A stretch of 64,000 bases of DNA, from assembly GCA_029339505.1 (NCBI GenBank), contig JAQISU010000081.1, forward strand, positions 15,847,001 through 15,911,000, written 5' to 3'. The notes below the pieces were generated by a model, which had not been told where the DNA came from, searched no databases, and saw only the letters and a program-made list of their open reading frames with translations. This DNA comes from Unio delphinus. Its lineage: Eukaryota; Mollusca; Bivalvia; Unionida; Unionidae. How positions within the stretch are numbered: the first letter of the stretch is position 1; each line of letters starts with the position of its first letter. Both the position numbers and the translations under genes were made by a program. This document shows positions 42,001 to 56,800 of the stretch, in pieces.

Positions 42001-45000
42001 TGGTATGTATTGTGCTGGGAGATCCTTCCAGTTTACACAGTGTAGTTTTGGTATGCATTGTGCTGGGAGAATCTTCCAGTTTACACAGTGTAGTTTTGGT
42101 ATGCATAGTGCTGGGAGAATCTTCCAGTTTACACAGTGTAGTTTTGGTATGTATTGTGCTGGGAGATCCTTCCAGTTTACACAGTGTAGTTTTGGTATGT
42201 ATTGTGCTGGGAGATCCTTCCAGTTTACACAGTGTAGTTTTGGTATGTATTGTGCTGGGAGATCCTTCCAGTTTACGCAATGTAGTTTTGGTATGCTTTG
42301 TGCTGGGAGATCCTTCAAGTTTACACATTGTAGTTTTGGTATGTATTGTGCTGGGAGATCCTTCCAGTTTACACAATGTAGTTTTGGTATGCATAGTGCT
42401 GGGAGAACCTTCCAGTTTACACAATGTAGTTTTGGTATGCATAGTGCTGGGAGATCCTTCCAGTTTACACAATGTAGTTTTGGTATGCATAGTGCTGGGA
42501 GATCCTTCCAGTTTACACAATGTAGTTTTGGTATGCATTGTGCTGGGAAATCCTTCCAGTTTACACAATGTAGTTTTGGTATGTATTGTGCTGGGAGATC
42601 CTTCCAGTTTACACAATGTAGTTTTGGTATGCATAGTGCTGGGAGAACCTTCCAGTTTACACAATGTAGTTTTGGTATGCATAGTGCTGGGAGAACCTTC
42701 CAGTTTACACAATGTAGTTTTGGTATGCAGTGCTGGGAGATCCTTCCAGTATACACAATGTAGTTTTGGTATGCATTGTGTTGGGAGAACCTTCCAGTAT
42801 ACACAATGTAGTTTTGGTATGTATTGTGCTGGGAGATACTTCCAGTATACACAATGTAGTTTTGGTATGTATTGTGCTGGGAGATACTTCCAGTTTACAC
42901 AATGTAGTTTTGGTATGCATTGTGCTGGGAGATCCTTCCAGTTTACACAATGTAGTTTTGGTATGCATTGTGCTGGGAGATCCTTCCAGTTTACACAATG
43001 TAGTTTTGGTATGCATTGTGCTGGGAGATCCTTCCAGTATACACAATGTAGTTTTGGTATGCATTGTGCTGGGAGATCCTTCCAGTATACACAATGTAGT
43101 TTTGGTATGCATAGTGCTGGGAGATCCTTCCAGTATACACAATGTAGTTTTGGTATGCATAGTGCTGGTAGATCCTTCCAGTATACACCATGTAGTTTTG
43201 GTATGCATTGTGCTGGGAGATCCTTCTAGTATACACAAAAAAAGGTGTATGTATTATGCTGGAAAAATTGTCTTATAGGAGTAACAAGATTAAAATCATG
43301 TAATTGCAAGTCGGTATTATTGCATAATAAAGTACCTTTTAATAATTTTATTTTCTAAATGTTTTGTGTAAAATTGCAGTCCGAAAGATTTCTAGCATAC
43401 TTTGAAGCAGAAAAAATGTACATTGGAGCAAATGACTTCAATCCATACTCTTCATTTTGATTTCATTGCTCCCACTAAACATTACTGTACCTATCATAGA
43501 CAACACACTGAAGCATTAAAATTGATATGTAACTGAACTGGACCATTTTTTCCAACAAAACCCATCAAAGAACATGTGCTGTGCCATGTGAATTCATCTT
43601 TATTTAACTACAGTCCTACCTGTTTATCTAGACTTCCTCGGGCCTGAGGAAATTGTGTCGACATAGGTGGATGTCGAGATAAGTGTGTGTGTGGGGGGGG
43701 GGGCCTGAAAAAAGATAAAATTTAAAATTCGTCAAGAAAGGGTGACCCGTCGTCAGTGAATAGCATTTACACCTTGAGTTAAAAAAATGGAAATTTTGAG
43801 TACATGAAGACAAAATCAGTGTGAAATACACTTGTATATTGACAAATTACATTTTGGTTACCTTTGTGTAATAAAATCCACAATAAAATATTGCATTGAT
43901 CACATCCTGATACGAACAACATTACGATATTCAACGTCGGCATTAGCACATGGTTGGGAAGTTGTCAATTGCATGCTTTACGTACATGTACTTAACTTGG
44001 CCTCGATTTTGGTCAGTCTGTTCCTGTTGATGCTACCAAAGGGATGGGGCTATTCACAGGGAAGTGAAAAACTGTCAACAGTACATGTATTCTCCACAAA
44101 TACTTTTATATCCGATGTTGTGATGAACATTAAAGCAACTGAACCAACCACTTGTTGCAGCGAAGTTCTCCACACTAACTTTTTTTGATAATGCTTCATT
44201 GAACCATTTTGATGCTTCCTCCACGTCTTCAGATGTAGCAGTCTTGCTTCTTCCTTTGGGGAGCGCAGTTACCTTCAACTTAGTCTTTCTTTATAGACTC
44301 TGCAGCTTTCATCCTTCCTGCATGTGTGTTATTTTTAAGTGAAACAATTTCACAGACCTCTTTGCGAGATGTTCATTCCTTAACTTCCTTAACAGCCAGA
44401 TATTTAGTTTCCAGAGAATATAAATTTAATTTTCATTTTACTGCTGTCGGTAGCCATCGTAAATGTAAATAAAGTTAAAAACAAAACTTTCACAGCAAAA
44501 AATAACTTGTTTTAATTACCGATCACTTTCAAAGGTCTCGAAAACGCGTAATCTGTATTTTCACGCAAATTTTTATATATGGGATTCAGAAAATCACATA
44601 TACAGGAGTCCTCTGTACGAATCAATTTCTGGACGGCAAATTTAAGGGCTCGCTTGTCCTGCTTCGATAGATGTACATGTTGTCATTGTAAGAGTACATC
44701 TGAAGAACATGACCCACAAGCTAGGCAGCAAGATCAAAGATTTAACTAGCTGCAGAGTGGTGAGAAAACGTGCTGCTATGTTTTTTTTTATCTTACCGCA
44801 ACATCAGAAGCCTGGTGGCAAGATCAACTGCTTGTTGAACAAAGTATTGGTCTTAATTAGCAGCTTGTCAACATAAACATTTTGAAAACAAAGGATTTGT
44901 TCAACCTGGGACCAAGGACTTCTGTCGACATATACGTTTTTCTTTTATCTCGACGTCAATATAAGCATGACAATTTGATAGTAATAGTAGACCATGGGAC

Positions 45001-48000
45001 CGGGACTTTGATTTTTTGTCGACATAGGTGGCTTGTCAAGATAAGCAATGTCGATATAAATGAGTAGGACTGTACACACTTCTTAGATTTATTACAAACA
45101 TCCAATATTAGGACTGCATATTTATGGTTTTATTATTTGCCTAAATACTGATAGCAACGATATGCATTGCTTTAAATTGTTTTTGCTTATATATATTTAA
45201 TAAAAATGTCAGTAAAAAATATTCCAAATAAAATAAATGCAATAAATGTTATGTTGGAAAATATTAATTTTTGTGTTATGCAGTGAAGTAAACGTGTAAA
45301 TATACAAACAATTGCGCATATCACATCGACTATCGGATACATGATGCACGAGGTGGTAATGCAACTGCACAAGAAAATCAACTTTATTCTGAGCTTAAGA
45401 AATGACTTTAGTGAGACTTTTTAATAGTGATTCTGATTACATAATACTCTATACTTCTGGACTTGTGACAGAATTTTTAGGACACTTTAAGATTTAATTC
45501 ACAATACTGAAATGTTAAAACAAAAAATTTACTTTCTTTTATTCAAGGGAAATAAATTATTTGTTGAATTTTCCATAACCTATTGGTTTTTGCTTTTTTT
45601 ATGTTACTAAGTTTAAGACTGTAGAGTCATAACACATGGTTCTATTTGAGTTTTGTGTTTGTCCTTGCACCTTCACCAGAGTTTTTTTAATTACTCCACA
45701 TTTGTTGGACTGTGTTGTCTGGATACATTTCTAGTTTTGGTTAAGTAAGGACATTATTTTATATCTAGAAATTCATAACAGATAGGTTTCTGATACTGAG
45801 GGAGCAAACATGTTCTGTTTAGGTCAGAGCTGAATCTTCCCCTTCTACTCCTCATAACACTAAGGCTAATACTATTATTTGTTTACATAGGAATATTGCA
45901 AATTATTTTATTCAGGGTGACCGTGGCAAGACCAGGGAGACACTGGCGAAGTTAGATCAGTCTATCACAATTCTGGAGAAGCAATTGGAGGAAAATAAGA
46001 AACAAGTTGATAAAATTCTAGCTGCTGAAATTAAGTCCAGGTAAAAGAAATGAATGAAAAAATACATGCTGCCTTGTCACAAACCTCTCTAAGCAGAACA
46101 GTTAAATTGCAAATCAAAACATTTTAATACAGTTTGAATTTTATCAGATTAAATTGAATTCTTCATTATTACGAATGCTTACCATTATTTATTTAAACAG
46201 AATGATATTTCAGTTTTTGTTATATGACCATTGTAAGAGTTAATACATCATGGTGTAGCATTTATCTGTCCATTGATTTAAGTCCATTTGTTTGTCTATA
46301 AGAGTTAATACATCATGGTGTAGCATTTATCTGTCCATTGATTTAAGTCCATTTGTTTGTCTATAAGAGTTAATACATCATGGTGTAGCATTTATCTGTC
46401 CATTGATTTAAGTCATTTGTTTGTCTATAAGAGTTAATACATCATGGTGTAGCATTTATCTGTCCATTGATTTAAGTCCATTTGTTTGTCTAGTTTTGAA
46501 ACAGCAACTTTAAGTTGAGATCATGAAACAAGACCAGACTTCATCAATGATTTGTACTTCCAATAACATTGACACTTGATTTTGATTTCAATAAATTAAT
46601 CAATAAATAAATGATCAGTAACACTGAATTAGTTTAAATAAATGGTTTTTACACAATATCTTAAGTCTATTTCTGGTACCTTGACCAGACTTAGTGGTTA
46701 GTTTACCCTATGGGATGGAAAGATACCTATTGATTTTGGAATAAAAAATTCTAAAGTTAAGGTCATTAATAACATGGTTCCTACATTGTTGTGTTTTAGA
46801 GCATATGCCTGAATCAAACATTGTGAATGGCTTGCTCATGAGATTAGAAATAAATACATAAGATTGAAAAATTAACTGTTAAGATCACACGAAAATGAAT
46901 GGGAATAATTTTTATAAAAAAAAGCTTTAATTACACAATATAATAACACTAAACTTTGAGGAGGCTTGCTGATTTGGGAAGGAAATAAGTTTTAGATGTT
47001 AGACCGACAACCTAAAAAATTTGAACACAATGTGCTAATTAAAAAGCTTTACATTCTATGTGATGAATAGTGTTTAACACTATCTTATTGTAACAAAGTT
47101 AAAAATTATTTGCTTTTTGATTACCATAGGAAACTATTGATTATACTTTTAAAGATTAGAGTTACTATAACCCAATGGTCGTTGCAGTCTTTTGTCAGTC
47201 ATTCCCTGCTAGTGCCTTGATGCAGAAATATAAGACATGTAGCAAAAGTATAATGTACCATTCAGGGTATTCTTGTTTTTGTTAGCTGATAAATTGTGTT
47301 AGCAGCTGTCATTATTTACTGTCATTATTAACACACTTATAATGTAGGTGTCAGATGTTGAACTATATTTACCGTTTTTATCATATATGATGGGACACCA
47401 TAAATAATTTTAAAAGTAAATTTTTTATGCACTCTTTGTTTTGTGACATTTGTGGGTTTTTTTAGTTGTAAGTTGTGGTACACCTTTTAAATCATTCGAA
47501 AATTACATGCTGAAAAATGTACTCTAACTAAACTTTTACTTTAAAAATTTTTAAAACTGTGTACTTGACATAAAACTTTTTAATCCAGTGCTGCATCTTC
47601 ACATCAACCCAACCTTCTGCACATGTATGATCCATTCCTTTGGTGCATGAATATTTTTTCCTCATACCATGAAAAATAAATGTTGGAAGCAACATATATC
47701 CTAAAGCAAAAACTGCAAGTACTGAAGTCAGATTTTTAAAAAAAAAACCTGTGCCAGTCATGCTGATTCTCACTTTTAACACTCATCTAATCAACATCAC
47801 ATCCAGGAATTTCATCCATGTCAATTACCATATTGTCAGCGAAATCAACTTCTTCTCTCCTTCATGAATTCATCAAATGATTTTATTTTCTCCAATTCTT
47901 CTGGGCGATGCTTGGTCATTGGTGTCCATGTACAAAGCACTATATTGTGTCACTTTAAAACCTGTTCCATTGTTTCAGTTTATGTTCAGAATTCATGGTG

Positions 48001-50796
48001 GAAAAGAACCAAAGTTAGCTTCCCCATGTTGGACTTTGTTTAAAAAAAACAATTCTGTACATTTAAATGAATCAAAAGTTGGCTTCTGAGGTTGGCTTGC
48101 TATGTAATAAATTTTTTATTGATATCCTTTAAAAGAAATGATCTTAAAAGTATCCAAAGTCTGCTTCTGAGGTCAGCTTGCTTTGTAATAAAAATAACCT
48201 TAAAGTTTGTCTTTGATATCCTATCAGTAAGTTCAAACTGTGAGTTTATTGCTCGCTGCCAGTTGTGTGTTTATTCAGCACCTGGGCGTCTATTTATTTG
48301 CCATCCTTAGTCATAAATAATACTAACTGGCATTTTTCTCTGCAGGCAAATAGTATACACAGCAGTAATTTGCTTTATTAATACTTTTTGATGCCCATGC
48401 TAGTGAAAAGATTGTCATTTGCATTCAAATGAATGTATTTTAAAATAATGATTTTTATTTGCAAGATGCTGTCATATAGTTCACCTTGATATAATACAAT
48501 CTTGGTTATTTTGTACCTGACACTGTGTCATGCGTAAATGGCAGATACCTTAAAGCATTCAGTTGATCATTTCCCTCTCATTTGCACATTTTGTTGGATC
48601 CAGTTTTCAGTCAGATAGCATATTTACACCTTGGAGTATGTTCATGTCTGTTAACAATATGTTGTGTTATCTGGCTTAAGTGATTCACATTACATTTGTG
48701 GATATATTTTTCTCTTTAATGCTTATAATGAAAAAAGAGGAATAAATTATCATGATATAAGGTTAGTTTCTTTCATTTTTAGAAAATAAAATAAGCATGT
48801 TGTTTTTCTAATTTATTGCTGCCTGCAATGGAAGGGGTGGAGGAGGCACAAATTCAACACGTATTCATTTCATTTCTTAAGTCGTGGGACATGTGACCTA
48901 GGTGAAAAACAGTTTCACCACAAGTTCTGGAACAAGAAACAAATTGTTTTATTGTGTCCCAATATATGTGGTAAATACAGTAGGTATTTGCTAGAATACA
49001 AGCAACATTTTCTAAGTAAAGGCAAAACCTACAGGGTCATTTTGTCTGATGATCAGATTTGCAAAATAGTAAATGTAACAAACATGTGTGATTCCTATTC
49101 TTACATAATGAATCCCCAATCTAATACAACATTATACAGATTATTGCCAAAACAGATTTGCGTTACCTGAAATGTTTATATCTAAGCCAGCTACTGTTAG
49201 AAAATGAACTGCTAAACCTTTCTTATAATATGAGAATCACTGTTAGAGTTGGATCACATTATTTCTACATCTCTAATATCTGTGGACTGGATAGCACAGC
49301 AATAGAAAATTCATTTTGTACTTCTATGGCCCAAGGTTTAGTTTTAGGAACTGGACTGTGCAAGGATAAGGTGGTTGTGGTTTTGTCCACCATGAAAGTC
49401 CACATTATGCCAACATTTGCATTATTATGATTATATGTGTTGGAATATTCTCAAACGTCCATAACCTTTTATAGTCTGTGATTTTAAGTTTTTAATTTGG
49501 AGGGATTCACATTGTGTCCATTCTCTTTTACCAAACATCATTTGCATTTTATTACTAATAAATTTTGTAACAAACTATATGATTTTATTAAAATTATAAC
49601 AAAGTACAGATATACTTGTCTCTCAGGTAAATAATTTTTGTCAGGGGAGAAACTAAACTACAAGTAAATGATTTGACTTTATAGTAGTTAGCTCCCATGG
49701 ATATTGTTTCACTGATTGTAATATTTTTGAATAGTTACTGTAGTAGAAAATGCTTTTAAATGGAAATCAGCATTATAAATGTTTCTTAATGTCTTAATAC
49801 TACAGACATTCTTTAGTGACAGATAGAGAAAAGAAAATTTAAAATTATAGTATTTGAACCATTATTTGGAGTAGCATGTTTGTGCCAGTGAAAAGGACAA
49901 CAAACACAAATATCTCTGGAGTCATGTTCTTCCATCTTTTCTCATGTAAACTATAATTACTCCAGCCCTCTTTCCTATAATTGCTTTTAGTAATTTGATA
50001 AATAGAATAAAACTAGAATGATAAAACTTTTTATTTAAATCTGAAATTGAGCCTCTTAATTTTGATTGGAGCTTTGAATTTAAATTGGAAATTCTTGCTA
50101 AATTACTTTGATATTTCTCTGTGGGAGTGTGAGATCTTTTGCATAATTTTTTGGCTGATCTGTTGCTTTATCATGCCTCTTGCATTGTGATGTGTTTTAT
50201 ACCTGGACAGAAACTGAAATCGTACACCTAACTGGCTATTTGTTATACTGATAGAATCCATCATATGCACTGATATGGGATTGGAAAATCCTTCCTACGG
50301 CTTTGCTTATGTCTGCCCTAAAATTCTGATCTGGAGGATGTAATTTCTCTATTTCAATGCACTGCATATGATTATTTTGTCCAATTTCTCAATGAGAAAG
50401 AATTTTGGGAAAATGATGGTATGTTTAAAGTATTTTAATAGCTTTAAAAATGCAGAGTTTTTCCTAAAGTTGTATATCATTAGAAAGAGTGTTTTTTGTT
50501 GTAAACAATTGTTTCAGCTGTGTCAGTTTTGTCTGCAAGAAGCATTGCACATTCATGTTGTCATTGGCATTTGAAGAACATCAATGACAGTGTCACTGAT
50601 GAGTCCACTCATGTGGGATAGGTGTAACCCATATGACTTTCTGACATGGACAAACTGCTCATAGGAATGAGAAAATAGATTTTATTGCCATTTAATCTTA
50701 AATTGTGTGGACTCTTGTGTTCAGTATAGATGTTCAGTCTGTATATGCATTAGAATACACCCATACTGGAGCTGTTCAGTTGTTTTCTCATTCATC

Positions 50797-50855
<59 letters not shown>

Positions 50856-53800
50856 AATCAAACTTTTTAAAGCAAGAGAGAGGGAGGTAAATACAAAATC
50901 ATAGTAATGTCTTCTTTCTCAGGGGAAATAACTCCAAATAAAATATATAAGTATTTTATGGTCTCTATCATACAGGAAGTTACATGAGACCCAGACAAAT
51001 GAGAGAATAGCCAGTGTCAATGAGAAGCTGCAGATTGCCACCTCTACCCTCCAGCAGGCAATAGGGGGAATCAACCAGCAACACTCGGCTAACATGGAGA
51101 AGGTAATACTGACAGCATCAGAGCATCGATATTATATGAATCTTTAATTACTGAAATGCTTTTGGAATGGATTATGGTATTCCCATCCAAATGTACAAGT
51201 GTGTGATTTAATAACTTAATGCAACCCTTTCCACACCATATAAGTTAAATACTTCAAACCTTGAAAAATGTGATTGAGGATGGAAATACATAGAGGACAT
51301 TTACTTGAAATGAGTGAATAAGGGATATATTTCATTGACAGAGGGTGAAAACATCAATAGTTTCATGAGTGGCAAAACCACAAGTTAAAATATTTATGTT
51401 TTTCACACATGAGATGAAATATGTTAATCACTTATAGCAGATTTTATTTTTAGTTTTTGTTCAAATGTAATGACCACTTTGAACCTGTTTACAGGGCTAT
51501 TCTAATATCCTTCCAGCAAAATTCCTATATAGATGTCTAGTATATAATGGTCACCTTCCTTCTGTGGTCAGTGACCAGGTATTTATTTATCACACATAGG
51601 TTTCTCCCCACCTTAAGCAGTAGAGCATATCTACATTGACCTTTCAGTCTGTGCAGACTGATTTTTTTTTATTTAAGTAGGAAGTTAATATTTAGATTAA
51701 GGAATATCATGTGAATTGATATGCAAACATTTCTTATCTCACTTGTAACTCCAGTCACTCGACCAATATAACTCACAGGTGTCAGTATATTGTTACGTGC
51801 TTAGGCTCGAATAAGCAGCAACACAGAAAGAGTGAAAACTAACAAGCTTGTAAAACTTTAACAATGATTTTATTAAGTACAATTATTTAAATAAAACAAT
51901 TGAACTTAGAGTTTTAGAGAATCAAATCCAACAAATATAGAATTCACAAAATAATCCACTAATAGAATTTCAAGTCCTGATAAATAAATGTTCTAATAGT
52001 TCCAGGTTCGAATCTTGACGATGTAATAATCCAAAATGGCTGACAATGTCACGTGATGCAGTTCTTGTTTTTAATCATCCAAATGAATTTATGAAACATA
52101 TGTCCTTTTTCCAGATAATTCTTCTTTTCCAATGAATTGACACAGTCCAGAACAGAAAATACACAACTTCTTTAAAATAAGCCCAAATTATATTCTACTA
52201 AAGTTAGCTTCTAAAAAACACAGCTATATATATTGTAATTCCCTCGTAAACAAGAGGAATCATGTGAGTCTAGAAGGTCATGGAAAAAGTACCTTCTTCA
52301 AGTCACGTAGAGATAGAATGAACCAGAAAGAAAAATCAGCCACTAATAAAATGCTGTCCCCGAAACCAACCAATAGAATTGAAGACTTGTTGACAATGTC
52401 TAAAGCAAGGTCAGATATTGAGGTAACCAAGCCAAGGTCAGCCTGTTTACCAGAAAAGTCCAGGTCAAGTGAATTTTCTAGAAAAATTTCCCATTTAAAT
52501 AATAACAAACCCTAAATGACAAATTTGGATTTAATAATTAAAAATAAATAAAATTAAATCCAATAGCCGTAACAATATTCAATCTGAAAGCATGGCATGT
52601 TTTATCAACAAAAGAGCTTATATCATTGCTTACAATTTACCTGCAAATCATACATGTACTATATAATCCAACAAGATGAAAACTTTTCTCTCTTCTTACA
52701 CAACTTATTTAAGAACTAAAGTTGATATCTTAAGTGAAAATGTGTAATAAATTTGTTACTGATGTTTAACTCGGATATTCAACTTTGTATACTTACACAA
52801 AGTTTGAATTACTTTAATACCTTTCATTTAATGCCAGATCATTTTGCCATCAACCGCTCAACATGTACCTGCTTGCTATACTCTAAATGGAATACTGTCC
52901 CCTTAATGGTGAACGAAAAAGCAGGTTATCATTAGGCGCAGTGCATCATTTTCATTCAACCAATGAGAGGGCAATATTAAATTCAGCTCTTTGTTCTTGC
53001 ATAAGAAGCTGGTGTGGTCATGACCATTATATTGCTGGACAACTCTATTTCATTTGTTTATGTTATGTCTTGAAGGATGACTTTGTTTTGAATCAATGGT
53101 GCATCTAGTACTTTTTTTCTCAGGTAAAACGTGAGATGAAGACGGTGCTAAATGAGCAGCAGCAGGGGACAGTGCGTGCCATGACTGACCTAGATACTCG
53201 ATTGGTACAAATGAAACAGAGACTAGCCACTCTGGAAGACTCTTTGGATGCCAAAGTGACAACGGTATGTATAATCATTGATAGGTTTCCTGTGTACGAA
53301 TAAATTTTCTGACAGTGCATGAGCATAATAGTGCATCTTCAGAGGAAAAAAATAAATTATTAAACATTTGTAACATTTAATAATGGTTTTTATTCCATTG
53401 CTTCTTTTAAGAAGGAGCATTTGGATTGGTCATGTCTGTCCATCTGTTTGTCACTAGAAGCTTGATAGCATGATTGCACAAAATCAACTGAACACATTCC
53501 ATTTTGCAACCATATTTATATCCATATACAAATGATCTGATTAGTTGCATGCCATGAAAGCAAATTTGAAGTGTTTTAGCACATTTTTTTAAACTGTCTG
53601 GACTAAAATGTCTTTTACAAAATTCTTGTTAGCATGATTAAGAAAAATGTGATTGAGGTACACAGATGAATTTAATTTCTATGTATATCATGATTATCTG
53701 TTTAGATTAGGGTTCAAAAGGTCAAGGTCACTGTGACTAAGAAGAAAAATGGCTTCTGCACAATAGCATTAGTTCTACATTGCAAATCCTGAACAAAACT

Positions 53801-56800
53801 TTGTGGATGGCTTGCATTTATGGTAAGGAAAAAGCCTATTAATTTTGCATTAACAGGTCAAAGGCCAAGGTCAGTGTGACTGAAAGGATAAAAATAGTTT
53901 CTGCACAGATATGACTGGCACGGAAATATATCATCCTTAGTATGTTTATCAGTCCAATTGTATATAATTGGCATCGAAATATATCATCCTTTGTATGCTT
54001 ATCTGTCAGTCTGTATATGACAGATAAATAAATGTAGAAAAATCATTGTACTATATTTATAAGTAAGTCTGCATATGACAGACATTGTAGAAAAATCATC
54101 CAATATATGTTTACAGTAATAGCCTTAGCAAATGCGGGGCTGATTTGGATTCTGTTTGGCAGGGGCCCCCAGAATTTACTCAATGGGTCCCCTGTGAGCA
54201 TAGCATTAGGAAAGAAACTTTTAAATAATGGATGGGGCCCCTGTGAGCACAGGATGGGGCCAAATTGGTCCACTTTTTATTTTGAAAGTATCTCTTGAAA
54301 TGAAAGACAAGTGTCTCCCTGAAGTATATTCTAAATGTATGGTGTCTAGGCACTTGATGCAAGCATAAATGAAGACAAATAAAGTGGAGGCTAATTTTTG
54401 GTCTAGATTGCTTTTGAAATATGAAAATGATTTTCTCTATCAATGTTCCAAAACTTTTCTAATTAAAGTAATTTTTAATCAAAATATTGATCCAGTGTCG
54501 AATATTCATACAAACCTTTAATTAGCAAATATGCATTGTTCACCAAATTAATTTATAATTTCTTCAGATTTTAACAGTAACTAATTGGTTTATAATAAGA
54601 CAGTATTTAGTATACCTGAGTTGTCTACATTTTCATTGTAATATATAATACAGAAATATAAGACTGTTAATTATATTGGCTGTTCATAAAGTGATTGAAT
54701 GTGTAAACTATGGTAAAGGTTATATTTTTTTGTTTAATACTTTATTTTTGCTTTTATTGCACAACAGACGACTGACTTGAATGAGGTACTTTTCAACCAT
54801 TATTTATGTCACATTTCTTCAGCCATTAGAATATAGAGGATAAACCTTTCACATCAAATACTCCAGAGCAGTTTGTACATGTCAGTATTATTGTCAAACA
54901 GTGCATACTGGTGTACATATCAGTATTATTGTGAAACAGTGCATACTGGTGTACATGTCAGTATTAGTCAAACAGTGCATACTGGTGTACATATCAGTAT
55001 TATTATCAAACAGTGCATACTGGTGTACATATCAGTATTATTGTGAAACAGTGCATATTGGTGTACATGTCAGTATTAGTCAAACAGTGCATACTGGTGT
55101 ACATATCAGTATTATTATCAAACAGTGCATACTGGTGTACATATCAATATTATTGTCAGACAGTGCATACTGGTGTACATATCAGTATTACTGTCAAACA
55201 GCACTGTGGTGTATATGTCAGTATTATTGTCAAACAGTGCATAATGGTGTAGAGATCAGTATTATTGTCAAACAGTGCATACTGGTGTACATGACAGCAT
55301 TGTTGTCAAAGATTGCATTCTGGCGTACATGTCAGTATTATTGTCAAACAGTACTATGGTGTATATGTCAGTATTATTGTCAAACAGTGTATACTGGTGT
55401 ACATGTCAGTATTGACAAACAATATATTGGTGTATATGACAATAATGTTGTCAAACATTGCTTACTGGTGTACATGGTAGTATTATTGTAAGGCAATACA
55501 TAATGGTATACATGATAGTATTGTCATATTTTGTCAACTGGTGTACATGAGAGTATTATTGTCAAATATTGCATACTGGTGTACATGACAGTATTGTCAA
55601 ATATTGTCAATTGGTGTACATGACAGTATTATTGTCAAATATTGCATATTTGTGTACATGACAGTATTATTGTCAAATATTGTCAACTGGTGTACATGAC
55701 AGTATTATTGACAAATATTGCATACTTGTGTACATGACTTTATTATTGTCAAATATTGTCAACTGGTGTACATGACAGTATTATTGTCAAATATCGCATA
55801 CTTGTGTACATGACAGTATTATTGTCAAATATTGTCAACTGGTGTACATGATAGTATTATTGTCAAATATTGCATGCTTGTGTACATGACAGTATTATTG
55901 TCAAATATTTTCAACTGGTGTACATGACAGTATTATTGTCAAATATTGCATATTTGTGTACATGACAGTATTATTGTCAAATATCACATACTTGTGTACA
56001 TGACAGTATTATTGTCAAATATTGCATACTTGTGTACATGACAGTATTATTGTCAAATATTGCATGCTTGTGTACATGACAGTATTATTGTCAAATATTG
56101 TCAACTGGTGTACATGACAGTATTATTGTCAAATATTGCATATTTGTGTACATGACAGTATTATTGTCAAATATTGCATACTTGTGTACATGAAAGTATT
56201 ATTGTCAAATATTGTCAACTGGTGTACATGACAGTATTATTGTCAAATATTGCATGCTTGTGTACATGACAGTATTATTGTCAAATATTGTCAACTGGTG
56301 TACAGGACAGTATTATTGTCAAATATTGCATATTTGTGTACATGAGAGTATTATTGTCAAATATCGCATGCTGGTGTACATGACAGTATTATTGTTAAAT
56401 ATTGCATACTTGTGTACATGACAGTATTTTTGTCAAATATTGTCAACTGGTGTACATGAGGGTATTATTGTCAAATATTGTCAACTGGTGTACATGACAG
56501 TATTATTGTCAAATATTGTCAACTGGTGTATGTGACAGTATTATTGTCAAATATTGTCAACTGGTGTACATGACAGTATTATTGTTAAATATTGCATACT
56601 TGTGTACATGACAGTATTTTTGTCAAATATTGTCAACTGGTGTACATGAGAGTATTATTGTCAAAATTGCATACTTGTGTACATGACAGTATTTTTGTCA
56701 AATATTGTCAACTGGTGTACATGACAGTATTATTGTCAAATATTGCATATTTTGTGTACATGACAGTATTTTTGTCAAATATTGCATACTGGTGCCATCT

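Noticed and set aside
41135..42712. 525-codon antisense ORF in the same array
   Set aside because: Mirror of the same satellite. No start context, splice site or domain supports it.
40091..42763. 890-codon ORF with 16-residue Cys-rich repeats
   Set aside because: It is a by-product of the 48-bp satellite. Other frames on both strands are equally open, indels not divisible by three occur in the array, and variable sites show no codon-position bias by eye.
39700..43236. CRISPR-like array
   Set aside because: Units are contiguous with no unique spacers, and the setting is eukaryotic; it is a tandem satellite. The same applies to the arrays at 17-20, 23.8-24.7 and 54.9-56.8 kb.
52264..52515. 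83-codon ORF
   Set aside because: It lies inside the probable solo LTR and has no recognisable domain.
54165..54260. GC-rich ggggcc segments as a possible promoter or CpG island
   Set aside because: Too short, few CpG, and no start or upstream gene structure nearby.
54901..55491. 196-codon ORF
   Set aside because: Translation of the 38-bp array. The repeat content alone explains it.
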